A DNA stretch of 59,789 nucleotides from JBBIJR01 sp037445875 (GTDB taxonomy: Bacteria; CLD3; SB21), in contig JBBIJR010000010.1 of assembly GCA_037445875.1 (NCBI GenBank), positions 1 through 59,789 of the forward strand. The letters are read 5' to 3'. Position numbers and translations under genes: made by a program. Under the pieces are notes generated by a model. The model was not told where the DNA came from. It searched no databases and saw nothing but the letters and a program-made list of their open reading frames with translations. Shown here piece by piece: positions 43,894-52,415 of the stretch; position 1 is the stretch's first letter, and every line of letters starts with the position of its first letter.

Positions 43894-44280
43894 TTACCAG
43901 AGTACTCGAACATATCCCCAGGAAGTGATCCGCTTGTCCTTCGTGGCCACCGGTGCACGATGGGCCAGCGCGGTCGCCACGATCATACGGTCGACCGGAT
44001 CGCCGTGGAAGGTCCCGGGAAGCCTTGTGGACAGTACGGCAACGGCGGGTGTGAGTTCAAGCATCCGCACACGAGGCAGTCCCAGTGCCGAGTGGATCCA
44101 GTCCCCGACATCCGTGTTGAAGGCCAGTCGCCCCTTTGCCACAAGCATGGCCACTTCCCAGCACGAAAGAACGCTGATCCCGATCTCCGACTCCGCCGAG
44201 ATTTGTTTGCGAAGCCTCGATGGAAGAGCGTCCGATTCGGCCGCCCACCAGATCCATGCATGCGTATCGAGGACGATCAC
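43894..44280 (-). CDS. vapC: PIN-domain toxin of a type II toxin-antitoxin pair
   Basis: Putative endoribonuclease toxin of 128 residues. The start GTG overlaps the antitoxin stop (GTGA). The PIN acids are in place: VLDTHAW (first Asp), WEVAMLVAKG (Glu), and the C-terminal DPVDRMIVATA and ATKDKRI. Length is normal. It is the second gene of the pair, regulated with the antitoxin from the palindrome at 44518-44531. Confidence 0.88.
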   Translation of the reverse strand: MIVLDTHAWIWWAAESDALPSRLRKQISAESEIGISVLSCWEVAMLVAKGRLAFNTDVGDWIHSALGLPRVRMLELTPAVAVLSTRLPGTFHGDPVDRMIVATALAHRAPVATKDKRITSWGYVRVLW

Positions 44281-44504
44281 CGGTCGGCCTCCCACACGTC
44301 CCCGACCGGCTCGACGAGGTCCTTCTCGAAGACAATGCTGCCCTTCAGGGGATTTGAGGACGAAGGCTCTTCCGCTGAGTAAGGTACCACCCGCGCTATC
44401 GGCTTTCCGTGTTTGGTCAGCACGTAGGTCTCCTTATTCTCATGCACGGCTGTGAGAATGGACAGACAAAAGGCCTTGAATTTTCCGACGGCAAGCTTCT
44501 TCAT
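44277..44504 (-). CDS. Phd/YefM-family antitoxin
   Basis: 75 residues. The N-terminal part (FKAFCLSILTAVHENKETYVLTKHGKPIARVVPY) matches the prevent-host-death DNA-binding fold, and the C-terminal half (SSSNPLKGSIVFEKDLVEPV) would wrap the toxin. It starts right after TATAATGACCT, so its transcript may be leaderless. Translationally coupled to the toxin. Confidence 0.85.
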   Translation of the reverse strand: MKKLAVGKFKAFCLSILTAVHENKETYVLTKHGKPIARVVPYSAEEPSSSNPLKGSIVFEKDLVEPVGDVWEADR

Positions 44505-44517
44505 AGGTCATTATATT

Positions 44518-44531
44518 TTGACTATAGTCAA
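44518..44531. promoter_or_regulatory. Palindromic operator of the toxin-antitoxin pair
   Basis: TTGACTATAGTCAA is a perfect 14-bp palindrome. A TATAAT box lies between it and the antitoxin ATG, so a protein bound to the palindrome would cover the -35/spacer area. Autoregulation by the Phd-type antitoxin is the expected use. Confidence 0.7.
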
Positions 44532-44560
44532 TTTAGCATAACCTACGAACGCTGTCAAGT

Positions 44561-44587
44561 AAAAAAGCCGTCCCCCGGTGACGGCTT
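44561..44587 (-). terminator. Intrinsic terminator after the S8 protease
   Basis: GCCGTC (44567-44572) pairs with GACGGC (44580-44585) around a 7-nt loop, and a run of six Ts follows on the minus strand. It lies 25 nt beyond the protease stop. Confidence 0.8.
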
Positions 44588-44612
44588 CTTACTCCGGAAC
44601 GATCGTGAAAGG

Positions 44613-47600
44613 TCATTTCATCAGGATCATTTTGCGGCTCTGCCGGAAACCCTCCGCCGCCAGGCGATAGATATAAAGTCCCGACGACACAGTACGACCG
44701 TGGTCATCCCTGCCATCCCACACGGCAACTTCTATCCCCGGCTGCTCCCGTTCGTCGACGAGCGTCCGCACTTCCTGACCCAGGAGATTGTATATTTTCA
44801 ATACAACGTGTGTCTCACGGGGAAGGGAATACCGGATCGTAGTCGTCGGATTAAAGGGATTGGGGAAGTTCTGTTCGAGCGCGAACCTCTTCGGTCGGCT
44901 GCCTGCGTTAGCATCGATGCCGGTCGATGGCCCCACGTCGATGGTGAACGACTGCTCATCCATTCCGAGCGCGTTGACCGCACGGACCGTCACGTCGACC
45001 ATACCCTGCGACGCCGGCGTCCACGAGACCATGCCGCTGACGGTATCGATCGTCATACCCGAAGGAGAAAGGATCAAATAGTACGAGGGAACAGGGAATC
45101 CGGCGGCACCGGCGTCATACGAGTACGGTTGCCCAACCGCAGCGCTTGTTTCCGGTGCGGACGTGATCGTCGGAGCGGCCGAGTAGGTTTCCGATTTCAG
45201 AATCTCGCCTGAACCCGTGACCGCCCATCCGTCCACCGTGTCGGCGAACATGAGGTGATTGATACCGCCACTCACCGGCGGGAGATACTGCGTGTTCCAC
45301 GTACCCGAGGCCCCGCCCTGAGTGCTCTTGCGCATGTTGCTGCTTCCATCGACATGCCAGAAGTAGGTCGAGTTGGGAGCAGCGGCCACATAGATCGCAC
45401 CCGAACTGGACGGAGGAGCGGCCGCAAACCATCCGGCGCCGCCGTTCGTCGAGCGGTTGATCGTGGCGGTGCTGAAACCGGCCAGACCGTTGGTGACATC
45501 TGCAAAACTCACGCTGTAACTGTTGGCAGCCGTCGTCGATGCACTCGACCATGTGGCTCCACCGTCGGTGGTGCGGTAGATCCTGGAATTGTTGGTCCCA
45601 AACCAGCCGTGCGTCGGCCCGATCCAGCACATGGAATTGTTCCAACCGGCCTCCGTTCCCACCTGGACGGGCTCGGTTGCGATGCGGTACCAGCTTGCTC
45701 CGCCGTCCGTCGTTTTCAGGACGGTCCATTTGCCGCCGACGGGATCGCCCACGGCCACTCCGTTCGTGGCGTCGAACATCTGGATGGCATCGATGAATCC
45801 GCCCGTTTGTGAGAACACCTGCTGCCAGGACGTGCCGCCGTCGGTCGTTCGATAGATATACGTCGAAGACGGGGTAGTTGTCACGAATGCCGTCGTACCG
45901 TCGAGACCGGTAATGTTGTAGATATCTCCCTGGATCGACGAACTGCTCACATCGTCCCAGTTCTCGCCGCCGTCCGTTGTACGGACAACGGTTCCCCCGG
46001 TACCTCCCGCCCAGATGACCGAAGCGTTGACCACCTTGACGCTGTAGAGGTTGGCGGCGGTCGGGACGGTGGTCTGCAGCGACCAGTTGGGCAGGGCCGG
46101 ATATACGGTCATCGCAAAGCCGAAGGCGTCTTTGTCGGCGCCTCCGTTCGAGGACACAGAGACTTTGATGAACACGTTCTTGGAGGTGGCCAGCGATGAA
46201 CTCACATTCAGCACAATCGGCGAGAGCTCAACGGTCTGGCCGGAAGCGACGTTGGCAACGGGAGAAGGATTCTGAAGGACGGTCACGGATGCGTCGGAAC
46301 TCGAGGCCGTGACGTTAAGGTCGGAGGCGCTCGTAAACAATACGTTGCTCAGCGTAAGCACGGCTCGAACGGTGTCGCCTGCGAGGAACACGTAATTCTC
46401 GCCACGGGTCGTGACGGCGCTGTAAGCCACCATGTCAAGTCCCGGATGCGATTCGGTGACCGCTCTCTGGAAGTTCACCCTTCCGTGTCCCATCAATCCG
46501 GAATACGAAGGATTGGCGGCGTCGATCGAATCGGCCGTCGTGCGAATCTGCATTCGAATCTGGTCCGGCGTCCACGAGGGATGAAGTGTTTTCACCAGGC
46601 CTGCGAGTCCGGCGGTCAGAGGAGACGAGAACGACGTCCCGCTGCTGCTGCCGTAACTGGAGCCGCCGGTCTGGTCGAGACAGCCCAAGATGCTCACGCC
46701 CGGTGCATACACCGGTACGGTGACGCCATAGTTGGAGAAGCCCGCTTTGGTATCGCTCAACTGGTTGATGGCGCCCACCGCCAGGACGCCGCGGTAACCG
46801 GACGGATAGTGCTGGAGCAGGTCGTTCCGGTCACCGATGTTGTCGGGCCCTCCGTTACCCGCCGCGGCCACGACCAGAGAACCGAGGTCCGTTACTGCCG
46901 TGATCACGTCTTGCTCGAACTGCGAGTACCCGGTACCTCCCCAGCTGCAGTTGATCACATCGGCTCCGTTTTCGGCGGCGTAGACGATGCCTTCATATCC
47001 GTAGGCGATCAGATTATCGCCCGTGGCCGATGCGGCACACACAGGCATCAGCTGTGGATTGAAGGCCGAGCCGGCCATACCCAGCGCATTGTGCGTGGCC
47101 GCGCCGAAATTGCTGGCCGTCTGTGTGCCGTGATCGGCACTGTTGGGCGTGCCGGCATTTCCTCGCGGATCGGAATTATTGTTCGTGAAATTCCAGCCGA
47201 CGACGTCGTCGACGTACCCGTTGCCGTCCTGGTCGATGCCGTCCAGGTCGCCGCCCGGCGACGGCGAGTTGTCGAACAGGCCGTTGCCGTTCAAGTCCTC
47301 GAGCGCATTGATCCACAGATTGCCCTGCAAGTCCTGATGCGTCCACATCGTTCCGCCGTCCACAGTGGCAATGACGACGCGGTTGGCCTTTGGGATGATG
47401 CCGGAGGCGTTGGAATCGCTGCGAACCACATCCCACGCCTGAGCGGCTTGAAACCGGTTGAAGTACCCGCTCTGAGGAGAGGCGTACGAAGGATCGTTGG
47501 GCACAAAGTCCAGAAAGCGCGTAAATCTCGGTTCCGCGTACTCGATCGATGGATCCATCGACAGCCGGCGCGCTGCTTCGAATTCGTCGCGGCCTCCGTC

Positions 47601-47957
47601 AAGCAAGGCTGTAAAGAACCTGTCCAATCGCGGCCGCATGCTCTCCGACAGCACCGGGAACACTTTCCGAAGAAACCTCACTCCGGCTGCGGCCAGCGCC
47701 TCGTTGGTGCGGACATCATCTGTTCCGGCCAGGCCTTCGTGCACAGCAATATCCGGCTTAAACTTGATGATCACTTCACCTTTCATCACTTCGGGGCGCG
47801 GAAGCAAACCGACCGGATCCACGGGAACGATCGTGCGGGTCGGCTTGGCGGCCTTCGGTATGTGTCCAACGTACGATACGAGCCATAGACCTGCCGTCAT
47901 CGCGAACACGGTCGACACGATCCGGATTCCCAGACGAAACCGACGTATCCTCTTCAT
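44613..47957 (-). CDS. S8 (subtilisin-like) serine protease with Asp-box repeats and T9SS sorting domain
   Basis: Large secreted protease, 1114 residues. An N-terminal hydrophobic signal (IVSTVFAMTAGLWLV) precedes a propeptide, then the S8 domain with Asp200 (ATVDGGT), His276 (SADHGTQTA) and Ser442 (SGTSFSSP). A calcium-site-like stretch (DLNGNGLFD, DQDGNGYVDD) lies between Asp and His. Repeats of the TTDGGxxW type (Asp-box/BNR propeller) follow, then an Ig-like domain (about 960-1030) and a C-terminal FlgD-Ig-like sorting domain with NFPNPFNPTTTIRYSLP. That last domain suggests export across the outer membrane by the type IX secretion system. Monocistronic by spacing. The 147 nt upstream hold no gene. 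Confidence 0.92.
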   Translation of the reverse strand: MKRIRRFRLGIRIVSTVFAMTAGLWLVSYVGHIPKAAKPTRTIVPVDPVGLLPRPEVMKGEVIIKFKPDIAVHEGLAGTDDVRTNEALAAAGVRFLRKVFPVLSESMRPRLDRFFTALLDGGRDEFEAARRLSMDPSIEYAEPRFTRFLDFVPNDPSYASPQSGYFNRFQAAQAWDVVRSDSNASGIIPKANRVVIATVDGGTMWTHQDLQGNLWINALEDLNGNGLFDNSPSPGGDLDGIDQDGNGYVDDVVGWNFTNNNSDPRGNAGTPNSADHGTQTASNFGAATHNALGMAGSAFNPQLMPVCAASATGDNLIAYGYEGIVYAAENGADVINCSWGGTGYSQFEQDVITAVTDLGSLVVAAAGNGGPDNIGDRNDLLQHYPSGYRGVLAVGAINQLSDTKAGFSNYGVTVPVYAPGVSILGCLDQTGGSSYGSSSGTSFSSPLTAGLAGLVKTLHPSWTPDQIRMQIRTTADSIDAANPSYSGLMGHGRVNFQRAVTESHPGLDMVAYSAVTTRGENYVFLAGDTVRAVLTLSNVLFTSASDLNVTASSSDASVTVLQNPSPVANVASGQTVELSPIVLNVSSSLATSKNVFIKVSVSSNGGADKDAFGFAMTVYPALPNWSLQTTVPTAANLYSVKVVNASVIWAGGTGGTVVRTTDGGENWDDVSSSSIQGDIYNITGLDGTTAFVTTTPSSTYIYRTTDGGTSWQQVFSQTGGFIDAIQMFDATNGVAVGDPVGGKWTVLKTTDGGASWYRIATEPVQVGTEAGWNNSMCWIGPTHGWFGTNNSRIYRTTDGGATWSSASTTAANSYSVSFADVTNGLAGFSTATINRSTNGGAGWFAAAPPSSSGAIYVAAAPNSTYFWHVDGSSNMRKSTQGGASGTWNTQYLPPVSGGINHLMFADTVDGWAVTGSGEILKSETYSAAPTITSAPETSAAVGQPYSYDAGAAGFPVPSYYLILSPSGMTIDTVSGMVSWTPASQGMVDVTVRAVNALGMDEQSFTIDVGPSTGIDANAGSRPKRFALEQNFPNPFNPTTTIRYSLPRETHVVLKIYNLLGQEVRTLVDEREQPGIEVAVWDGRDDHGRTVSSGLYIYRLAAEGFRQSRKMILMK

Positions 47958-48104
47958 GAGCTACTCCAGGGGATGATTTGAAATGGAAAGGGATTTCGTT
48001 GACCGGCATGATAGAAAAAAGCCGGGCGGCAAACAAGAAGAAACCTTTGTTTTGTGCAATGGCCCGCCGATACCGGGAGATCGGGGCTCAAGCGCGTTCT
48101 TGCC

Positions 48105-49325
48105 TCACGATCTCAACCCTGCGGGTGTCCGGGGCGTCGTGATCAATTGGGTGAACACCTCCCATCGGCCTTTGGTAGACGCGCCGGCGTGCCGCTCAAT
48201 GTACGACTTGATCAGGTCCTGGCCGAGATTGTAGTTGATCACGTAACTGCGGTACTTCTCGAAAAAACGAATCCGCTGAGCGGCGCGTTCCGGAGAGAAC
48301 AGCGCGTATCGGACCAGCCAGTCCGCCGCTTCCTTTCCCGTCATGCGGCCGTCGAGATAGCCACGGGCCGCTTCGTTGCCGGCGTACGCCAGACGGCCGG
48401 TCAGCGTGTGGACTGCGTAGTACTCCTCGGCCCTCCGCGGGTCGAGCCCGGCCGCCGGAAACAGTACGTCGCGTTCGAAGCCAACGCGGCTGTCCGTCGG
48501 GAACGTCACTTCGATACCGTGATTGGCCGTGCCTTCCGCGATCAATGACTGGGGGCTGAACAAGGCGTAGACCGTGAATTCGATCCACCCTCGCTGTCGA
48601 ACGAGTCCCGCTTCGAGCAGCGCATTGTACACGTGATGGCCGGGATAGCCCTCGTGGCAAGCCAGATCGATCGCACGGTCGATGAAGATCGGAAGATCCG
48701 TGTTCACCTGGATCAGACTGTAAAATCCGCCCTTGTACCAATTATATCCGCTCCACGGCTTGTCGTTCACATATTCCACCTTGAAGTCTTCGCCTTTCGG
48801 AAGCTGAACATGCTCCTGCGTCCGTCTTCTGCACTCTCGAACGGCCGCCTGAAAGACATCGTCCAACCGCGGTTTCGGAATGATGAAAGCCTGCCGAAAC
48901 ATGTCGAGGCGGTCCGACACCGGGCCGCTGCCGGGAAGCCGTTCATCCAGGTCTGCGAGGAGACGCTCGAAGTGGTCCGAGGAGAAAGAAGGAGCAACCG
49001 CGTCGTACAAGGCGCTCGATTCTTCGTCGAACGACAGGCGGCGTCCGGAGAGCATTTCGAGCCGGGCACGGGCCGCACTCACCTGCTTGCGAAGGTACTG
49101 CAGTCGGAGTTGTTCGAGATCGTCAATCCCCGCGGCATCCAGGCGGGCCAGGGCATCCGAGAGCGTGTCGGCTTCGCAGCAAAGCGCCCCAAGCGAACAA
49201 GCTCCGTCCCGGTCTGATAGAACGGGTTTCAGCGACTCGGGGCCGTAGTATGCGTCGACGTAGTCGGGGTCGTGCAATCCGATCCCGAGAATCAGGCGAA
49301 CGTAGCGTTCGGCTAAGGCGTTCAT
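48105..49325 (-). CDS. DUF885-like putative metallopeptidase
   Basis: 406 residues, no signal peptide. The N-terminal half is helical. The zinc-site pattern HEGYPGHH (224-231) and FSPQSLIAEGTANHGIEV follow the DUF885 (H-E-x-x-P-G-H) layout, in which the glutamate in the AEGTAN segment is a third ligand. The C-terminal part (RRAEEYYAVHTLTGRLAYAGNE) is helical as in the family. DUF885 proteins are thought to be zinc peptidases, often unproven. It is the last gene after the TPR and VWA genes, with 15 nt between it and the VWA gene. Confidence 0.78.
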   Translation of the reverse strand: MNALAERYVRLILGIGLHDPDYVDAYYGPESLKPVLSDRDGACSLGALCCEADTLSDALARLDAAGIDDLEQLRLQYLRKQVSAARARLEMLSGRRLSFDEESSALYDAVAPSFSSDHFERLLADLDERLPGSGPVSDRLDMFRQAFIIPKPRLDDVFQAAVRECRRRTQEHVQLPKGEDFKVEYVNDKPWSGYNWYKGGFYSLIQVNTDLPIFIDRAIDLACHEGYPGHHVYNALLEAGLVRQRGWIEFTVYALFSPQSLIAEGTANHGIEVTFPTDSRVGFERDVLFPAAGLDPRRAEEYYAVHTLTGRLAYAGNEAARGYLDGRMTGKEAADWLVRYALFSPERAAQRIRFFEKYRSYVINYNLGQDLIKSYIERHAGASTKGRWEVFTQLITTPRTPAGLRS

Positions 49326-49340
49326 GGCGATGTCTCCACG

Positions 49341-51533
49341 TTACAGCATGTCCCTGCGTTTGCGAATGAACCACTCCGCCGCCAACAGGCCGGCGAGAAG
49401 GAAGAGCCAGTACGTCTTGTTCCAGATTTCCATCTCTTCGTTCTGCTCGATCGTTCTGCTCTCGTAACGCAGGCTCGGGAGCAGTTCCGTCCATCGTTCG
49501 GCGGGCCGGTAGAGTCCGCCGCTCGCCGACGCCAGCTGCTGAAGCAGGCGCTCGTTCAGGGAGGTGTTCACCAACTCGATGCTGAACGGCTCCACGGTCA
49601 ACAGGCCGCGGTCGCCGCCCAGCTTGTAGTCGCCGCGCAGGGCCTCGCCTTCGAACGTGTAGTCGCCGACATCGAGGCCCTCGAGCCGGCCCTCGTAGCG
49701 GCCGTTTCCCGCAGATTCCAGTTGAAGGTCGATCGACGGCCCGCTTTTGGCCGTAAGGCGTACACGCACGACCGCGTCCGAGACCGGACGGAAGTCTTCA
49801 TCGTACACTTGCCCCGCAAAGAAAATCTTCTCGGCGCTTCGATACGTGCTCTTCGACGTCGTGATGACGACGGGCTTGCTGTCTTCCCGAGTACCCAGCC
49901 AGCGAACGGTGTTCGACACCCACTGCCGGTACGTATCGTTGGAGCGACCGAGGCCCTTCATCACGAAATACGTTTTCCACCACCCGTAGCCGGCCGTCAC
50001 GACCGACTTGGTGTGCGAGGTCTTGCGGGACAACACCAGCGGCACGTCTCCCCGAAGACGCAGGGCATGAGGCGCCTGCGTCAGGTCCGCGCGAACCAGC
50101 ACTTCGCTGCCTTTGAGCGGAGCGCCCATGGCTCCACCGATCCAGACCGGAGGAAGTTCCGCCCACAAACGTGCGCTCTCATCGGGATCGGATGCCGCAC
50201 GGGTCATCACGCTGTTCTTTCCCGCCGCACTCAGCAGCGGATGCACGGCGGTTTCCTCCAGCGACCGGTCCGCCTGGAACGACGCAGCCAGTATCTCCTT
50301 CAGACTTTCGAGTTTGGTGACATCGGCCGTGGGACCGTACCAGTACCAGACCGGTTTGTTCTGTGTCTTTATTGTTTCGACGTACTTCGTCAAGATCGAC
50401 GCGCGGCTTCGTGCCGTCGGGTACTGGTTGAACAGATACACGTCCGTTTCCTCTGTACCCGGCCGCTGTTCATCCGTTTCGACGCTCAGAAGCTCTCCGT
50501 CCGCCTTCTCGACGAGAGCGTGAACCGTCACGTTCGGGTCTTCGGCGAGCACCTGATAGAGCAGGCTGTGGTCCGAGCCGGCCGCGCCGGAGACCAGCTC
50601 GACGCGCATCCGGTTCTTCAGGATCTTGATGAAGAACGTGCGCCGATTGTTCCGGTCGGTAAGTTCCCCCGGCAGCGGGCTCACGGCCACCGTGAATTTC
50701 TGCGTCCCGACTTCCTCGGCCTTGAAATCGAACGAGACGGTGACGGGCACACCGTCTTCGGAAGCCTCGACGTACTGCGTTCCGATGGTACGGTCCTTCC
50801 ACAGCAGTTGAACTGTGAGGCGTTTGCCGCGGTATCCGAACGAAGTGATGCCCACGTCCACCGGCACGGCCGTTTCCATGTAGGCCGTTTCGTTGGTAAG
50901 GAGCTGGTGGATGAACACGTCCTTCGACTCGGAGGGATTGCCGACGCCGATCGTGTGGACGGGCACGCCTATGGCCGGTGCAAGGTGAATGGGATTGCTT
51001 CCGACATTGTACTGGCCGTCGGATACGACAACGGCTGCGGCGAAGTTGGTACCCGCGAGTCGTTTTTTCACTGTCTCAAGGGCTGAGGCGAGGTCGGTGG
51101 CCGGCCCTTGGAAGCGGAGCGTATCGAGCTCGTCCGTCATGGGAAACGACTCGTCGGAAAAACGGAACCAGCGCAACTCGGACGTTGCCGCAAGACGGCG
51201 GAGAGAATCCGACGACCGGATCGCTTCCACGGCGGCCCGGCGGTCGCCTGCGACATCGGTGATCCCCATGCTTTCCGAGTCATCGATCAACAGGGCAATG
51301 ACTGGCGGTTCACGGCGGACGGAAGTGAGCGAGAGGATGGGTTCAAAAAGAACGAACAGCAGGATGACCAGCGAAGCGCTGCGCAGGCTTGCCAGTGTAC
51401 GTCGAAGAAAGACGGACACGGCGGGGACGGTTTGCCGGTAAGACCAGAACGAAAACGCGACGGCGGCAGCGGCCAGGAGCAGGAAAATGAAAACGCTCCA
51501 TGCGAAGCCCAGATGAACCTGTGTGTATTCCAA
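49341..51533 (-). CDS. VWA-domain membrane protein (Bat-like cluster)
   Basis: 730 residues. N-terminal transmembrane helices (about 10-70) precede a VWA domain with MIDAS Asp84-x-Ser86-x-Ser88 (LLIDDSESMG), then beta-rich domains. A transmembrane helix (TYWLFLLAGLLAAEWFI) ends in RKRRDML. It resembles the VWA membrane proteins found in Bat (Bacteroides aerotolerance)-like loci. Its neighbour upstream is a TPR protein with the BatE style. Function in stress or envelope integrity is inferred only. Confidence 0.8.
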   Translation of the reverse strand: MEYTQVHLGFAWSVFIFLLLAAAAVAFSFWSYRQTVPAVSVFLRRTLASLRSASLVILLFVLFEPILSLTSVRREPPVIALLIDDSESMGITDVAGDRRAAVEAIRSSDSLRRLAATSELRWFRFSDESFPMTDELDTLRFQGPATDLASALETVKKRLAGTNFAAAVVVSDGQYNVGSNPIHLAPAIGVPVHTIGVGNPSESKDVFIHQLLTNETAYMETAVPVDVGITSFGYRGKRLTVQLLWKDRTIGTQYVEASEDGVPVTVSFDFKAEEVGTQKFTVAVSPLPGELTDRNNRRTFFIKILKNRMRVELVSGAAGSDHSLLYQVLAEDPNVTVHALVEKADGELLSVETDEQRPGTEETDVYLFNQYPTARSRASILTKYVETIKTQNKPVWYWYGPTADVTKLESLKEILAASFQADRSLEETAVHPLLSAAGKNSVMTRAASDPDESARLWAELPPVWIGGAMGAPLKGSEVLVRADLTQAPHALRLRGDVPLVLSRKTSHTKSVVTAGYGWWKTYFVMKGLGRSNDTYRQWVSNTVRWLGTREDSKPVVITTSKSTYRSAEKIFFAGQVYDEDFRPVSDAVVRVRLTAKSGPSIDLQLESAGNGRYEGRLEGLDVGDYTFEGEALRGDYKLGGDRGLLTVEPFSIELVNTSLNERLLQQLASASGGLYRPAERWTELLPSLRYESRTIEQNEEMEIWNKTYWLFLLAGLLAAEWFIRKRRDML

Positions 51534-51555
51534 TCGTGGAGTTCCTTTTCCGCCG

Positions 51556-52281
51556 CTACCAGTCCTTGTCTGTATTGGACTCCTTCAGGGCCTTTTCCTT
51601 GACCTTTTTCTTCTGATAGTCTTTTTCCAGGTTCTTCAGCGCATCGAGGAGCCGCTCCGCTTCTTTCTTGGTAAGGCCCTGGTTCTGCGCCATCGACCGT
51701 TTCTCCTCGGAGGGCTGGTTCGGATCAGGTTTGTTTTGCTCGTTCTTGTTCTTCTGTTCCTGCTTGTCCTGCTTCTGCTCGTTCTTGTCCTCCTGCTTCG
51801 GCAATTTCTTCTCGTCGTCCCCTTTCTGCGGCGGGGACGGCTCTTTCTGCAACTGCTTCAGGGCGTACTCGAGATTGAATCGCGCGTCCTCATCGGTTGG
51901 GTTCTTTCGGAGGACTTGCTTATAGCCGTCGATGCTCTCCTGGAGTTTTTGACTCTTGTATAAGCAGTTGGCGATGTTGTACTGGATATCCGAGCTCAGG
52001 CGCTGGTCATCGGTATTTGCCAGGGCCCGCTGGTAGAACGGCAGGGCCTGATCGTACTGCTGCATGCGATACAGCGCGTTCCCGATGTTGTAATTGAGCA
52101 CCGGATCGTTCGGGTTCTTGTCCAGCAGATTCTTGTACAACTCGATTGCCGAGGACAGCTCACCCTTGTCGTACGTCTTGTCCGCGAGGTGCTGCCGATA
52201 GCCGGTTTGCGCGTGAGGAGACGATGCAGCTCCCGCGAAAAAGGCGAAGATTCCGATCAGGATGAGGACTCGAAGTCTCAT
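51556..52281 (-). CDS. BatE/BatC-like TPR protein
   Basis: 241 residues from the ATG of the signal peptide (MRLRVLILIGIFAFFAGAAS). Several TPR motifs (about 30-150; AIELYKNLLDKNPNDPVLNYNIGNALYRMQQY) precede a low-complexity Lys/Glu/Gln-rich tail (KNEQNKPDPNQPSEEKRS) and a final charged helix (GLTKKEAERLLDALKNLEKDY). The ATG has no strong ribosome site; the frame is open 20 codons further up. It lies 22 nt before the VWA gene. This TPR-plus-tail layout with a VWA neighbour is typical of Bat clusters. Confidence 0.75.
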   Translation of the reverse strand: MRLRVLILIGIFAFFAGAASSPHAQTGYRQHLADKTYDKGELSSAIELYKNLLDKNPNDPVLNYNIGNALYRMQQYDQALPFYQRALANTDDQRLSSDIQYNIANCLYKSQKLQESIDGYKQVLRKNPTDEDARFNLEYALKQLQKEPSPPQKGDDEKKLPKQEDKNEQKQDKQEQKNKNEQNKPDPNQPSEEKRSMAQNQGLTKKEAERLLDALKNLEKDYQKKKVKEKALKESNTDKDW

Positions 52282-52359
52282 AGATGGAAAAAGGATAGGA
52301 AAAAAATGAGTTTGATGCAATGGGAGCGTGGGGAGACTCAACGTACACCAAACTCGATG

Positions 52360-52388
52360 TTGTAAATCAGAACCGCACCCTTTATATT
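52360..52388 (+). promoter_or_regulatory. cstA promoter
   Basis: TTGTAA (52360-52365), a 17-nt spacer and TATATT (52383-52388), 28 nt before the chosen cstA start at 52416. It lies in the 134-nt gap between the divergent TPR gene and cstA. Confidence 0.5.
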
Positions 52389-52415
52389 CGCTGTGACATT
52401 CAAACCAATCCTCTC

